Below are positions 16,985-25,911 of a stretch of 64,000 nucleotides of DNA, one piece after another. Position 1 is the stretch's first letter. Every line of letters begins with the position of its first letter. Source of the stretch: Hephaestia caeni (GTDB lineage Bacteria > Pseudomonadota > Alphaproteobacteria > Sphingomonadales > Sphingomonadaceae). A model generated the notes under the pieces. It was not told the DNA's origin and did no database searches. It worked only from the letters and a program-made list of their open reading frames with translations. The position numbers were made by a program, and so were the translations under genes. The stretch is from NCBI RefSeq assembly GCF_003550065.1, contig NZ_QXDC01000004.1, forward strand, positions 868,001-932,000, read 5' to 3'.

Positions 16985-18496
16985 ATGTCAACACGGCTGT
17001 GGCGGATCGGGCCGATGATCGCGGCGGCGCTGGGCATCGCCTTATGCGCGGCGGCCGCCGGTGCGCAGGATCAGCCCCCCACCGCGATCACGCGGCATCA
17101 TGCCGAGCTGCCGGGCGGCGGCATCGACTATACGGCCGAGGCGGGGCGGACCGCCATTCGCGACGTCGCCACCGGCGCGACCCTGGGCCACACCTTCTAC
17201 CTCGCCTATGCGATCGCCCCCGCGCGCGACGCCGTGCGCCCCATCACCTTCATCTGGAACGGCGGCCCCGGCCTGCCCGCCGCCTCGCTCAATTTCGAGG
17301 GTGCGGGGCCGCGGCGGATCGTCGACGGGCGGTTGATCGACAATGCGGACACCTGGCTGACCGACAGCGATCTCGTCTTCGTCGATCCGGTCGGCACCGG
17401 TTTTTCGCGGCCCGTCAGTGCCGAGGCGCTTCCTGCCTTCACCAGCGTCGTCGGCGATGTCGCCGCCGTCACCGAGTTCATCCGTGCGTGGCTGATCCAG
17501 CATCGCGCGCAGCATCGGCCGCTGATCGTCGCGGGGCAGAGCTATGGCGCCGGGCGGGCGGGGTCGGTCGCCTATCGGTTGCTCGAGCGGGGGTTCGACG
17601 TGCGCGGGCTGGCGCTGATCTCGAACACGCAAGGCCTGCCCGATTATCCGGATCAGGCGCTGATCGCCCCAGCGATGCACGTCGCCGATTATGCCGTCAC
17701 CGCACTCTATTATCACAAGCTGCCCGCCGAATACGGCACGACGCCAGCCGCCGCGCGCGCCGAGGCCGAGCGATGGGCGCGGGAGACCTATCTGCCGGCG
17801 CTGCGGCGGATCGCCACCATGCCGATCGCCGAGCGGGATGCGCTGCGCCGCGAGCTGGCCCGGCGGATCGGCCTCGCGCCCGACAAGATCGATCGCGACA
17901 CGGTGTCGCTGACGCAGGGCACCTTCCTCGGCGGCATCGCGCCGTCGATGCCTTATTATCTCGATTACCGCTTTCTCGAGCCGTACCACTATCCGCCGCT
18001 CGACGCGGGCGTGGCCTCGATCCGCGACGACCTCGGCTACAATTCGGATCTGCCCTATCTCGGCGTCGAACCGATCGAATCCGGCTTCGCGCCGACGGGC
18101 ACCTATCCGCCCTCGATCAATTCCTCATGGCTCCACTCGACGGTCTATGACGCCACCCCGGCGCAGATCGAGCAGGCCAAAAAGGCGTTCGCCGCGACGG
18201 GGCGGATCGGCATGTATCGTTATGGCCCGCCGCTGCCCGGCGCGGCCGAGGCGTTCGCGCTCAATCCGAACCTCCATATCCTTGTCGCGCACGGGGCCTA
18301 CGATCCGGTCGGCGGCTGCTCGATCGACGCCGAGCACGGCCGCCACCTGCCGCCGGCCTATGTCGGCAAGATCGCCTTTCGCTGTTATCTGTCGGGGCAC
18401 GCCATCTATCGCGATGCCGGCCCCCGCGCGCAGTTTGCCGACGATATGCGCGCGCTGGCGCGCGATGTGCTCGACGCGCCGGCGTTCCGGCCTTGA
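16985..18496 (+). CDS. S10-family serine carboxypeptidase, exported
   Basis: About 503 residues from the ATG at 16985, with a GGGGGGAAG ribosome site and a signal peptide ending near AAAAGAQ. The triad of S10 carboxypeptidases is visible: nucleophile S in VAGQSYGAGR, D in HGAYDPVGG and H in LSGHAIYRD, and the oxyanion segment IWNGGPG. S10 enzymes remove C-terminal residues from peptides at acid pH; bacterial homologues are exported. It diverges from the M61-CapA-fecIR operon and carries a matching promoter-like element. The next gene starts 11 bases after its stop. Confidence 0.88.
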   Translation: MSTRLWRIGPMIAAALGIALCAAAAGAQDQPPTAITRHHAELPGGGIDYTAEAGRTAIRDVATGATLGHTFYLAYAIAPARDAVRPITFIWNGGPGLPAASLNFEGAGPRRIVDGRLIDNADTWLTDSDLVFVDPVGTGFSRPVSAEALPAFTSVVGDVAAVTEFIRAWLIQHRAQHRPLIVAGQSYGAGRAGSVAYRLLERGFDVRGLALISNTQGLPDYPDQALIAPAMHVADYAVTALYYHKLPAEYGTTPAAARAEAERWARETYLPALRRIATMPIAERDALRRELARRIGLAPDKIDRDTVSLTQGTFLGGIAPSMPYYLDYRFLEPYHYPPLDAGVASIRDDLGYNSDLPYLGVEPIESGFAPTGTYPPSINSSWLHSTVYDATPAQIEQAKKAFAATGRIGMYRYGPPLPGAAEAFALNPNLHILVAHGAYDPVGGCSIDAEHGRHLPPAYVGKIAFRCYLSGHAIYRDAGPRAQFADDMRALARDVLDAPAFRP

Positions 18497-18507
18497 GGAT
18501 CTCTCCA

Positions 18508-19731
18508 ATGACATCGCTTCATACCCGCCGGACGCTCCTTCTGTGTTTCCTCGCCGCTGCGCTCGAAGGCGCCGATATCGTCTCGATGGGGCTCGCCGCG
18601 CCGATGGTGGCACAGGAAATGGCGTTCTCGGCCGAATTGCTGTCCTACGTCCTGACCGCGGCGATCGTCGGGCTGATGATCGGCGCCGCGATCGGCGGGC
18701 GCCTGGGCGATCGCTGGGGGCGCAAGCGCGTGCTGGTGATCTCGTTCACGCTTCTCGGCATCTTTTCGCTGGCAACGATGCTGGCTTACGACGTGGTCAG
18801 CTTCGTGCTGATCCGGCTGCTGTGCGGGCTCGGGCTCGGGGCGGCCTTTCCCAACCTCATCGCCATCGCTGCCGAGGCCGCCCCCGCGTCGCGGCGAGCG
18901 ACCGGCGTCGGGCTGATGTTCAGCGGCACGCCGATCGGGGGCACGCTGCTGGCGCTGTTCGTCGCGTCGCAATCGTCGATGGACTGGCGTGCGATCTTCC
19001 TGATCGGCGGCACCCTGCCGATCGCGATCGTGCCGCTGCTCACCGTCCTGCTGCCCGAATCGGAGGAGTTCCGATCGGCGCGCGCGAGCGGGGCGGGGGA
19101 CGCCGACGTCATTCCCGCGCGCGAGGCGCTGTTCGGCGGCGGGCGCCTGATCGCGACCCTGCTGTTGTGGGTGAGCTATGCCTTCACCCAGGTCGTCGTC
19201 TATCTGCTCAACAACTGGCTGCCGACGCTGATGGTGGAAAAGGGATTTTCGCCGCAGCAGGCGGGCTTGATCTCCGCGTTCGAGAATGGGGCCGCGGCGG
19301 TCGGCTGCATCGCCCTGACCGCGATCGCCGATCGCGGCTTTCTCGGCCGCGTGCTCGCCGTCACCTATGCCGCGATCGCTTTCTCGCTCTGGGCGTTGGG
19401 CGTGATCGACGGGCTGACGGCGACGATCGGCGCGGGCATCATCGTAGGCTTCTTCGCAATTGGCGGCCAGATCGTCCTCTACGGCATGGCGCCCTCGGTC
19501 TATCCGACCCTGTCGCGCTCGACCGGTGTTGGCGCCGCGGTGGCGTTCGGCCGGATGGGCGCGATCGCGGGGCCGCTTATGGCCGGACATCTGCTCGCCA
19601 TCGGCTTTTCCCCCGCCACCGTGCTGATCGCGGCCATCCCCTGCGTGATCCTGGCCGGAACGTGCGCACTGCTGCTCGTGACCACCCGGATGGCATCGAG
19701 GCTCGACGAAAACAGCGCGGCCGGGTTGTAG
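18508..19731 (+). CDS. MFS transporter, aromatic acid:H+ symporter (AAHS)-like
   Basis: About 407 residues with twelve predicted membrane segments. The first block FLAAALEGADIVSMGLAAP and the loop GGRLGDRWGRKRVLVIS are typical of the AAHS branch (PcaK/BenK type), with the acidic residue in helix 1 that these carriers need. Such proteins import aromatic or related organic acids with protons. The ATG at 18508 is preceded by GAGG. It starts 11 bases after the S10 peptidase and may be co-transcribed with it, in which case its cargo could be a product of peptide processing. Substrate unresolved. Confidence 0.82.
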   Translation: MTSLHTRRTLLLCFLAAALEGADIVSMGLAAPMVAQEMAFSAELLSYVLTAAIVGLMIGAAIGGRLGDRWGRKRVLVISFTLLGIFSLATMLAYDVVSFVLIRLLCGLGLGAAFPNLIAIAAEAAPASRRATGVGLMFSGTPIGGTLLALFVASQSSMDWRAIFLIGGTLPIAIVPLLTVLLPESEEFRSARASGAGDADVIPAREALFGGGRLIATLLLWVSYAFTQVVVYLLNNWLPTLMVEKGFSPQQAGLISAFENGAAAVGCIALTAIADRGFLGRVLAVTYAAIAFSLWALGVIDGLTATIGAGIIVGFFAIGGQIVLYGMAPSVYPTLSRSTGVGAAVAFGRMGAIAGPLMAGHLLAIGFSPATVLIAAIPCVILAGTCALLLVTTRMASRLDENSAAGL

Positions 19732-19890
19732 CCCCCTCACGGTTGCCCCTTATCAGGCGCGGCGATGCGAACCGCGCAATCACCGCCATGCCGCCTCACC
19801 CGCAGCAGAAAAATGAAATCAATTTAGTTTATTATTGCGGGACGGCGATCTTCATGAGAGTTACGGGAGCGTAGATGCGGGGTGTTTCGC

Positions 19891-19915
19891 TTCACCGGTA
19901 CGCTGATCCGGTGAA
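19891..19915. promoter_or_regulatory. 8-bp dyad upstream of the DUF1080 operon
   Basis: TTCACCGG (19891-19898) and CCGGTGAA (19908-19915) are perfect inverted repeats separated by nine bases. They lie 68 bases before the DUF1080 ATG in a 251-base gap. A repressor operator or leader hairpin is possible; no regulator gene is adjacent. Confidence 0.4.
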
Positions 19916-19982
19916 ACGCGGCGGCCTCGTCATCGGGTATGCGATCGCCCGCGTGAGGCGATCGCACCACGGGAGAGACCTG

Positions 19983-20723
19983 ATGCGGAGCTTCTCGATC
20001 GCGGGCCTTTGCCTTTTGGCGCTGGTGGCCACGCCGACGCTGGCCGGCCAGAGCGCGACCGCGCCCAACACGCTCACCGCCGGGGAACGCACCGAAGGCT
20101 GGCAGCTCCTGTTCAACGGCCACGACCTGAGCGGCTGGCGCTCCTTCGGCGGCGGCGCGCCGTCGCCCCATTGGGCGGTGCGGGACGGCGCGCTGGTTCT
20201 GACATCGAAGACCGGCGAGATGAGCGGCGGCGACCTCGTCACCGCCGACAGCTACGGCGCGTTCGACCTGACGCTTGACTGGAAGGTCGAACGCGGCGGC
20301 AACAGCGGCGTCTTCTATCTTGCGCGCGACGTCCCCGGGATCGGGAACATCTACGAGACCGGCATCGAGATGCAGGTGATCGACAATGAGGGCCATCCCG
20401 ACGGCAAGATCCCGTCGCATCGCGCCGGTTCGCTCTATGACATCACGGTGCCGCCGCTGAGCGCGGCGCACCCCGCCGGGCATTGGAACCATGCGCGGCT
20501 GCGCGTCGAGCACGGCCGCATCCGCCAATGGCTGAACGGCACGCTCACCGCCGATGTCCCGTTCGGCAACGACGCGTGGCGCAAGCGGGTGGCGGCATCG
20601 AAGTTCGCGTCGATGCCGTTGTTCGGCACGTTTCCCAGCGGGGTGGTCGGCTTGCAGGATCACGGCGAGCCGGTCGCGTTCCGCAACATCAAGATCCGCA
20701 AGCTCGGCGCGAGCGCGCTGTGA
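19983..20723 (+). CDS. DUF1080 / 3-keto-disaccharide hydrolase-like exported protein
   Basis: A 246-residue protein starting MRSFSIAGLCLLALVATPTLA, a signal peptide. The DUF1080 fold (a jelly roll of the LamG/concanavalin type) is shown by EGWQLLFNGHDLSGW, FDLTLDWKVERGGNSGVFY and YETGIEMQVIDNEGH. Members of this family hydrolyse 3-keto-glycosides. It overlaps the next gene, a GMC dehydrogenase, by four bases (GTGA), which fits oxidation of a glycoside at C3 followed by cleavage. A GGGAGAG ribosome site sets the start. Function beyond family is inferred. Confidence 0.85.
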   Translation: MRSFSIAGLCLLALVATPTLAGQSATAPNTLTAGERTEGWQLLFNGHDLSGWRSFGGGAPSPHWAVRDGALVLTSKTGEMSGGDLVTADSYGAFDLTLDWKVERGGNSGVFYLARDVPGIGNIYETGIEMQVIDNEGHPDGKIPSHRAGSLYDITVPPLSAAHPAGHWNHARLRVEHGRIRQWLNGTLTADVPFGNDAWRKRVAASKFASMPLFGTFPSGVVGLQDHGEPVAFRNIKIRKLGASAL

Positions 20724-22426
20724 CGGCGGCCGCGTTCGATCCGGCGGAAACGACCGCCGATGTCATCATCGTCGGCTCGGGCGCCGCGGGGGGCATGGCG
20801 GCCTACAGCCTGACCAAAGCGGGGCTGCGTTGCCTGATGCTCGAGGCGGGGCGTGATTATGATCCCGGCGCCGAAGTCAACATGATGGCGCCCGAAAGCG
20901 ACGCGCCCCTGCGCGGAGCGGCCACGCCCGACAAGCCGTTCGGCTATTTCGATGCGACCGTAGGCGGCGGCTGGGAGGTCGACGGCGAGCCCTATACGAT
21001 GCGCGAGGGCACGGACTTTCGCTGGTATCGCGCGAGGATGCTGGGCGGGCGGACCAATCATTGGGGGCGGCACGTGCCGCGCTGGGGCCCGTATGATTTC
21101 AAGGCCCATTCGCGCGACGGGCTAGGGGTGGATTGGCCCATCGGCTATGACGATGTCGCGCCCTTCTACGATCGCGTCGAGCGCATGATCGGCGTGAACG
21201 GCGGGCGGATCGAGCTGGAGAACCACCCGGACTCCTCGCCGGGCTGCCTGATGCCGCCGCCCAAGCCGCGTATCCCCGAAATGCTCCTCAAGGCCACGTG
21301 CGAAAGCATGGGGATCCCGGTGCGGGCCGCCCATACGGCCGTGCTGACCCGCGACATGCCCGACGATGTCGCTCCGCGCAGCGCCTGCTTCAACGCGACG
21401 CCGTGCGGCCGCGGCTGCACGATCGGCGCGATGTTCCAGACGACGACCTCGTTCCTGCCGATGGCGAAGGCAACCGGCAAGCTGACGATCGTCACCGACG
21501 CGATGGTCTCGAAGGTGGTGATGGCCAGCGCGAACCGCGCGGCAGGCGTCGAATATGTCGATCGAAAGACCGGCGCCCGCCACCGGGTCAGGGCGCGGGC
21601 GGTGATCCTGGCGGCAGGAACCTGCGAGACGACGCGGCTGCTGCTCAACTCCGGCGACACACCCGCCGGCCTCGCCAATTCCTCGGGCCAGCTCGGGCGC
21701 AACCTCACCGATTCGACCGGCGCGTCGTTCCGCGCCTATGTCCCCGCGCTCGCCGGTCGCCCGCGCTACAATGAGGACGGCATCGGCGGGCAGCACGTCT
21801 ACATCCCCTTCTGGCTGTACCCGGAGCAGCAACGCGGCGACCTGGATTTTCCCCGCGGCTATCATTTCGAGATCGGCGGCCGCTTCGGTATCCCGCCTGC
21901 CGCCGCCCTGCCGCGGGTCTGGGGCGCCGGGCTGAAGCAAGCGGTCCGCAGCGCTTCGGGCGCGACGATCGGGATGACGCTGCGCGGCGAGATGATCCCC
22001 AACAAGGACACCTTCTGCGAGATCGATCCGGGCGTGAAGGATCGGTTCGGCATTCCCGTGCTGCGCTTCGCCTTCCGCTGGTCGCAGCACGAACTCAATC
22101 AGGTCGCGCACGGGCAGCGGACCGCGCACGCGGTGTTCAGGCGCATGAACGCCACGATCCTCGATCCCGAATTGCCGCCTGAAAAGCTCATCACCGCAGG
22201 CGGCGAGATCATCCACGAACTGGGCACCGCGCGGATGGGGTCCGACGCGCGATCATCGGTGGTCGACAGCTATGGCCAGACCTGGGAAGTCGGCAATCTG
22301 GTGCTGATGGACGGCGCCATCTTCGCCTCGGGCGCACACAAGAACCCCACGCTCACCATTCTCGCGCTGGCATTGCGCGCCTCCGAGCGGCTTGCCGCCC
22401 GGTTCAGGACAGGAGCCCTCGCATGA
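20720..22426 (+). CDS. GMC-family FAD oxidoreductase, probable glycoside 3-dehydrogenase large subunit
   Basis: About 568 residues from a GTG overlapping the DUF1080 stop. The FAD fold begins VIIVGSGAAGGMAAYSLTKAG with LEAGRDYD; GGRTNHWGR is typical of this membrane-linked GMC branch; CGRGC may hold a cysteine pair; the end has HELGTARMG and SGAHKNPTLTILALA, where the catalytic histidine and asparagine lie. Relatives are the large subunits of gluconate 2-dehydrogenase and of glucoside 3-dehydrogenase. The next gene is the matching subunit 3. No cytochrome c subunit gene follows, so electrons must go to another acceptor. Confidence 0.88.
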   Translation: MTAAAFDPAETTADVIIVGSGAAGGMAAYSLTKAGLRCLMLEAGRDYDPGAEVNMMAPESDAPLRGAATPDKPFGYFDATVGGGWEVDGEPYTMREGTDFRWYRARMLGGRTNHWGRHVPRWGPYDFKAHSRDGLGVDWPIGYDDVAPFYDRVERMIGVNGGRIELENHPDSSPGCLMPPPKPRIPEMLLKATCESMGIPVRAAHTAVLTRDMPDDVAPRSACFNATPCGRGCTIGAMFQTTTSFLPMAKATGKLTIVTDAMVSKVVMASANRAAGVEYVDRKTGARHRVRARAVILAAGTCETTRLLLNSGDTPAGLANSSGQLGRNLTDSTGASFRAYVPALAGRPRYNEDGIGGQHVYIPFWLYPEQQRGDLDFPRGYHFEIGGRFGIPPAAALPRVWGAGLKQAVRSASGATIGMTLRGEMIPNKDTFCEIDPGVKDRFGIPVLRFAFRWSQHELNQVAHGQRTAHAVFRRMNATILDPELPPEKLITAGGEIIHELGTARMGSDARSSVVDSYGQTWEVGNLVLMDGAIFASGAHKNPTLTILALALRASERLAARFRTGALA

Positions 22427-23115
22427 CGCTGTCGCGCCGCGAAACGCTGCAATGGGTGATGGCCGCGGCGGCGCTGCCGCTCGCCCGCTGGACGCCCGCG
22501 ATGGCGGCAGGAACAGACGCCCGACCACCGTTCGAGGTCGCGGACTGGCCTGATGCGGTGCCCCCACCGCTGCCCGCTAACGGCTATGGGCGCGATCCGG
22601 ACCTCATGGCGCCCAAAGTGCCTTGGCCGCTGACGCTGAGCAAGGCGCAGCGTGCGACGGTCGATCTGCTGGGCGACCTGATCCTTCCCGCCGACGAACG
22701 CTCTTCGGGTGCGGGCAAGCTCGGCGTCGGGGCATTCGTGGACGAGTGGATCAGCGCGCCTTATCCGATCCAGCGACAGAACCGCGAACAGGTGCTCGGC
22801 GGGCTGATGTGGCTCGACGCGCAAAGCCGGGCGCTACACGGGGCCGCCTTCGATGCGATCGCGCCGGCCCAGCGCGCCAACCTGCTCGATGCGCTCACCG
22901 TCACCACCCCGGCTGCCGGAATGGTGAAGCCGGTCGCATTCATGGACACGCTGCGTAATCTCTTCGTGCTCGGCTTCTACAGCCTGCCCGAAGGCAAGGC
23001 GGACATGGGCTTTATCGGCGACCAGCCGACGCCGGGCGACTATCCCGGGCCGACACCGGAGGCGTTGGCGCATTTCGCCGACATGCTCACCGGGCTGGGT
23101 TTGGCGGCTTCCTGA
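22423..23115 (+). CDS. gluconate 2-dehydrogenase subunit 3-family protein
   Basis: A 230-residue protein with a twin-arginine signal (SRRETLQWVMAAAALPLARW) and the subunit 3 body (LLGDLILPADERSSGAGKLG, VDEWIS, QVLGGLMWLD, FYSLPEGKADMGFIGD). In this family the small subunit carries the folded GMC partner across the membrane by the Tat path. It overlaps the GMC stop codon by four bases (ATGA), so the pair is coupled. Together with DUF1080 it forms a three-gene exported module. Confidence 0.85.
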   Translation: MTLSRRETLQWVMAAAALPLARWTPAMAAGTDARPPFEVADWPDAVPPPLPANGYGRDPDLMAPKVPWPLTLSKAQRATVDLLGDLILPADERSSGAGKLGVGAFVDEWISAPYPIQRQNREQVLGGLMWLDAQSRALHGAAFDAIAPAQRANLLDALTVTTPAAGMVKPVAFMDTLRNLFVLGFYSLPEGKADMGFIGDQPTPGDYPGPTPEALAHFADMLTGLGLAAS

Positions 23116-23184
23116 TTCCGGACGTAGATCGCCTATGTTCGGTCTCTTCGTCGATCGGGGTGTCGCTCGCCTTCTTTGAACGGA

Positions 23185-24147
23185 TCACGCCATCGCGACA
23201 CGGCTGTCTGCCTGGCGCGGAAAGTAATGGCCGTTGTCCATGTCCTCGAACAGGCCGCGCTCAGCGGGTTGCCAGCCGAGGGTCTGGCGGGTGATGAGGT
23301 TGGACGCCGGGAGATCCAGCGTGACCAAATTCGCAAGGAACCCAAAATAGCCCGGCAGCATCAGCGCGTCCGCGGGAATGCTCACCGCGGGCACGCCCAG
23401 CCGGCTACCGATAGCCTCGGCGATCTCGCGGAATCGGAAGCCTCCGTCCTCAACCCCGTGCCAATATTTGCCCGCCGGCCCCTTCTCCAGCGCGAGGCGG
23501 AACAAGGAGGCGAGGTCGCGGCCGTGCACGGCCGGCCAAACGTTCGCACCCTCTCCGGGGTAGCCGATCACGCCCTTCTCCTTCGCGAGCCCGATCAGCA
23601 GCGGGAGGAAGCCGGCGTCGGTCGTGCTGTGCGCGATGGGAGGAATCCGCACGATCGAAGACCGCACGCCCTGCTCCGCGAGGCCGATCACGGTGCGCTC
23701 CACGTCGTTCCGAACCCGCAGCGTACCCTTGTGCTCATTCCGTACGGGGAGGGCCGGATCTCTCTCGGTCGCTGGCCGGTGCAAGTCTTCCCACGCAGGC
23801 GAGCCTATGCTCCCCGACACGACCAGCGGCTTTCCGGTTCCGGCCAGCGCCTCGCCGTAAGCGAGCATGATCTGGAGTTCCGCGGCGGCCACCGCGTCGA
23901 TCCCGCCGGACGGAAGCAGATCCTGCCTGTGCGCGACGTGGATGACGCCATCTGACTCCGCAGCCGCCGCCTTGAGCACATCGAGGTCGGAAATATCCCC
24001 GCGAACCACCTTGGCACCGAGCGCGGCCACCGCCGCCGCCGACGTGTCCGACCTGGCCAGGCCGGTGACCTCGTGACCGGCGGCGATGAGATCGGGGATG
24101 ATGTACGAACCGATATGGCCGGTCCCGCCAGTAACCAAAACGTGCAT
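23185..24147 (-). CDS. NAD(P)-dependent epimerase-like SDR protein
   Basis: A 320-residue extended SDR. The N-terminus VLVTGGTGHIGSYIIPDL holds the TGxxGxxG dinucleotide loop, with LARSDTSAAAVAALGAKVVRGDI following. The usual YxxxK is not obvious, and the body (VSGSIGSPAWEDLH, YPGEGANVWPAVHGRDLA) matches atypical SDRs such as dihydroflavonol reductase-like and NmrA-like enzymes. The start at 24147 is set by AAGGA about eight bases upstream. First-to-last order on the minus strand puts it at the end of three oxidoreductase genes, downstream of a LysR-controlled promoter. Confidence 0.78.
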   Translation of the reverse strand: MHVLVTGGTGHIGSYIIPDLIAAGHEVTGLARSDTSAAAVAALGAKVVRGDISDLDVLKAAAAESDGVIHVAHRQDLLPSGGIDAVAAAELQIMLAYGEALAGTGKPLVVSGSIGSPAWEDLHRPATERDPALPVRNEHKGTLRVRNDVERTVIGLAEQGVRSSIVRIPPIAHSTTDAGFLPLLIGLAKEKGVIGYPGEGANVWPAVHGRDLASLFRLALEKGPAGKYWHGVEDGGFRFREIAEAIGSRLGVPAVSIPADALMLPGYFGFLANLVTLDLPASNLITRQTLGWQPAERGLFEDMDNGHYFPRQADSRVAMA

Positions 24148-24263
24148 GTCGCAAATCCTTGGGTGAAATGATGTCGCGGGGAAACTCAACCGAGAACCGA
24201 CAGCAAGCAGGCGCGCTCCAACGTCTGCGCCATGAGCAGCGGACCGGTGTTCATCGGGCGCAG

Positions 24264-24863
24264 TCAGTCGACCTTGACCAGGTCCTTAAAGATCAGTCGG
24301 CCCCAGCTATTTCCGCGCGCCTGAACGAGCAGCCCACCTTCCGACAGCCCGCCAAGTTTGATCGGCGCGAAACCGAGATTTTCCGCGAGCGCACCGATTT
24401 CCGTCGCGGCAACTTCATCGTCGCTCGCCAGGAACACGACTCTCCTGCCACCATGTACGGCTGGATCCTGGTCAAGGACGGCGGCGGCCAAATGATTGAA
24501 GCCCTTGACCAGCCTCGCACCAGTGAAGGCCTGCGCGACGAACCTGGCAGAGGGTTGTCCTCCCAGTTCCTCGGGAGGCACGCCGTAGGCATTGGTCACA
24601 TCGACGATGATCTTCCCCTGCCAGTTCGGCAGCGCTTTCGCGACATCCGGGTGCGCCTCGAAACGGACGGCCAGAAAAATGACGTCCGCCTTGACCGCTT
24701 CCGCCAGTCTCTTGGGAATGACCGTGGGGCCGATCGCGGCCGCTTCAGATGCGAAGCTTTCCGGGTCGCGCGTGGTTGCAACTGAAACATCGATGCCTTC
24801 ACGGGCAAACGCCTTGGCCAGCACTTGGCCGATATTGCCGAAGCCGATAATTGCGTAGCTCAT
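24264..24863 (-). CDS. NADPH-dependent F420-reductase-like oxidoreductase
   Basis: A 199-residue Rossmann-fold protein beginning SYAIIGFGNIGQVLAKAFA with the glycine loop; IIVDVTNAYG, KGFNHLAA and LGGLSEGGLL are typical of the NADP oxidoreductase coenzyme-F420-dependent family found also in bacteria without F420. Its reaction is not known in such bacteria. A CCAAGGAAATATGT leader precedes the ATG. It lies between two SDR genes on the same strand, with gaps of 74 and 116 bases, in a likely operon. Confidence 0.78.
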   Translation of the reverse strand: MSYAIIGFGNIGQVLAKAFAREGIDVSVATTRDPESFASEAAAIGPTVIPKRLAEAVKADVIFLAVRFEAHPDVAKALPNWQGKIIVDVTNAYGVPPEELGGQPSARFVAQAFTGARLVKGFNHLAAAVLDQDPAVHGGRRVVFLASDDEVAATEIGALAENLGFAPIKLGGLSEGGLLVQARGNSWGRLIFKDLVKVD

Positions 24864-24937
24864 ACATATTTCCTTGGGTTCATCATACCTTACGGCACTC
24901 CGAACAATCGAATGGAGCGTCCGGCCGGCGTGGTGCG

Positions 24938-25672
24938 TCAGATTTGCGCGAGGCCGCCGTCGACGGCGACCTCGCTGGCGGTCATGAAGCTGCTGTCGGG
25001 CGACGCGAGAAAGGCAGCCGCCGCTCCGATCTCCGCCGGATCGGCCATGCGCTGGAGCGGATTCATCGAGGCGAAAGCCTTCAAGCCCTCCTCTCCAACC
25101 GCTGCCTTCGCGAGTTCGGTCGCCGTCGGTCCGGGCGACAGCACGTTTACCCGGATGCCGGTGCCCTTCAGGTCCTCGGCCCAGGTCCGGGCGAGGTTGC
25201 GCACGGCCGCCTTGCTCGCGCTATAGACGCTGAACGCGGGGGCGCCCGTGGTGCCGGCGCTGGACCCGGTCAGAATGATCGAACCGCCTTCGCCCATCAG
25301 CGGCAGCGCCTTCTGGACCGTGAAGATCGTCCCCTTCACATTGGTGTCGAAGGTTTCGTCAATGTGTTCGGCCGTAATCTCGCCGAGCGGACGCAGGCCG
25401 CCCGCGCCGGCATTGGCGAAAACGATGTCGAGGGTGCCGCGCTCGGCCTTCACCGCCGCGTAGAGCCGATCGAGATCGGCCGGATCGGAGATCGAGCCCT
25501 TCACCGCGCGGGCATTGGGCCCCAGATCGGCCACAGCGGCGTCGAGCGCTTCCTGCCGACGGCCGTAGATGAAGACGAAGGCGCCCTCCTCGATGAAGCG
25601 CTTCGCAGCGGCGCGGCCGATGCCGGTAGCGCCGCCCGTGACGACGGCGGTTTTCCCATTCAATCTGGTCAT
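24938..25672 (-). CDS. classical SDR oxidoreductase
   Basis: A 244-residue short-chain dehydrogenase: TAVVTGGATGIGRAAAKRF (TGxxxGIG), FANAGAG, ILTGSSAGTTG with the catalytic serine, YSASKAAVRNLART (YxxxK), and DPAEIGAAAAFLAS near the end. Such enzymes interconvert alcohols and ketones with NAD(P)H. The ATG at 25672 is preferred to 25681 because of a GAAAG leader at good spacing. It is the first gene of a three-gene minus-strand set divergent from the LysR gene at 25938. Confidence 0.88.
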   Translation of the reverse strand: MTRLNGKTAVVTGGATGIGRAAAKRFIEEGAFVFIYGRRQEALDAAVADLGPNARAVKGSISDPADLDRLYAAVKAERGTLDIVFANAGAGGLRPLGEITAEHIDETFDTNVKGTIFTVQKALPLMGEGGSIILTGSSAGTTGAPAFSVYSASKAAVRNLARTWAEDLKGTGIRVNVLSPGPTATELAKAAVGEEGLKAFASMNPLQRMADPAEIGAAAAFLASPDSSFMTASEVAVDGGLAQI

Positions 25673-25751
25673 GTCGTGCATCTTTCGTTGTGTCGGACAG
25701 CGTCTCTGTTCTCGATGGCCCGGAGATAGGTCCGCCGGCGCTAGGCGCTCA

Positions 25752-25767
25752 GTGCGAAAGTTCGCAC
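25752..25767. promoter_or_regulatory. GTGCGAA-AG-TTCGCAC operator candidate
   Basis: A perfect 7-bp inverted repeat with a 2-bp spacer in the 265-bp gap between the SDR and LysR genes, followed by a further half site GGTGCGAAA at about 25773. A LysR-type regulator next door is the obvious binder. Confidence 0.5.
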
Positions 25768-25911
25768 ATCGGTGGTGCGAAATTGATCCGGTCGGATGAT
25801 CGACGCCAGCCGCGACGATCGGTGTCCGCCGTTCGGAATTCGGCTGCGATTATCGGCGTGGGTTATGATGACAGCCCGTGCTATCCTGCGATTGGATATG
25901 GCTTTGGACGG

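Noticed and set aside
6499..18496. Lasso-peptide import and isopeptidase cluster (TonB receptor with FecIR and a protease)
   Set aside because: No lasso precursor, B/C biosynthesis genes or typical isopeptidase seen; peptidases are M61, S10 and M19 types.
19852..19874. CGTAG before the DUF1080 operon as a fifth ECF-type promoter
   Set aside because: No GG-rich box is found 17-18 bases upstream.
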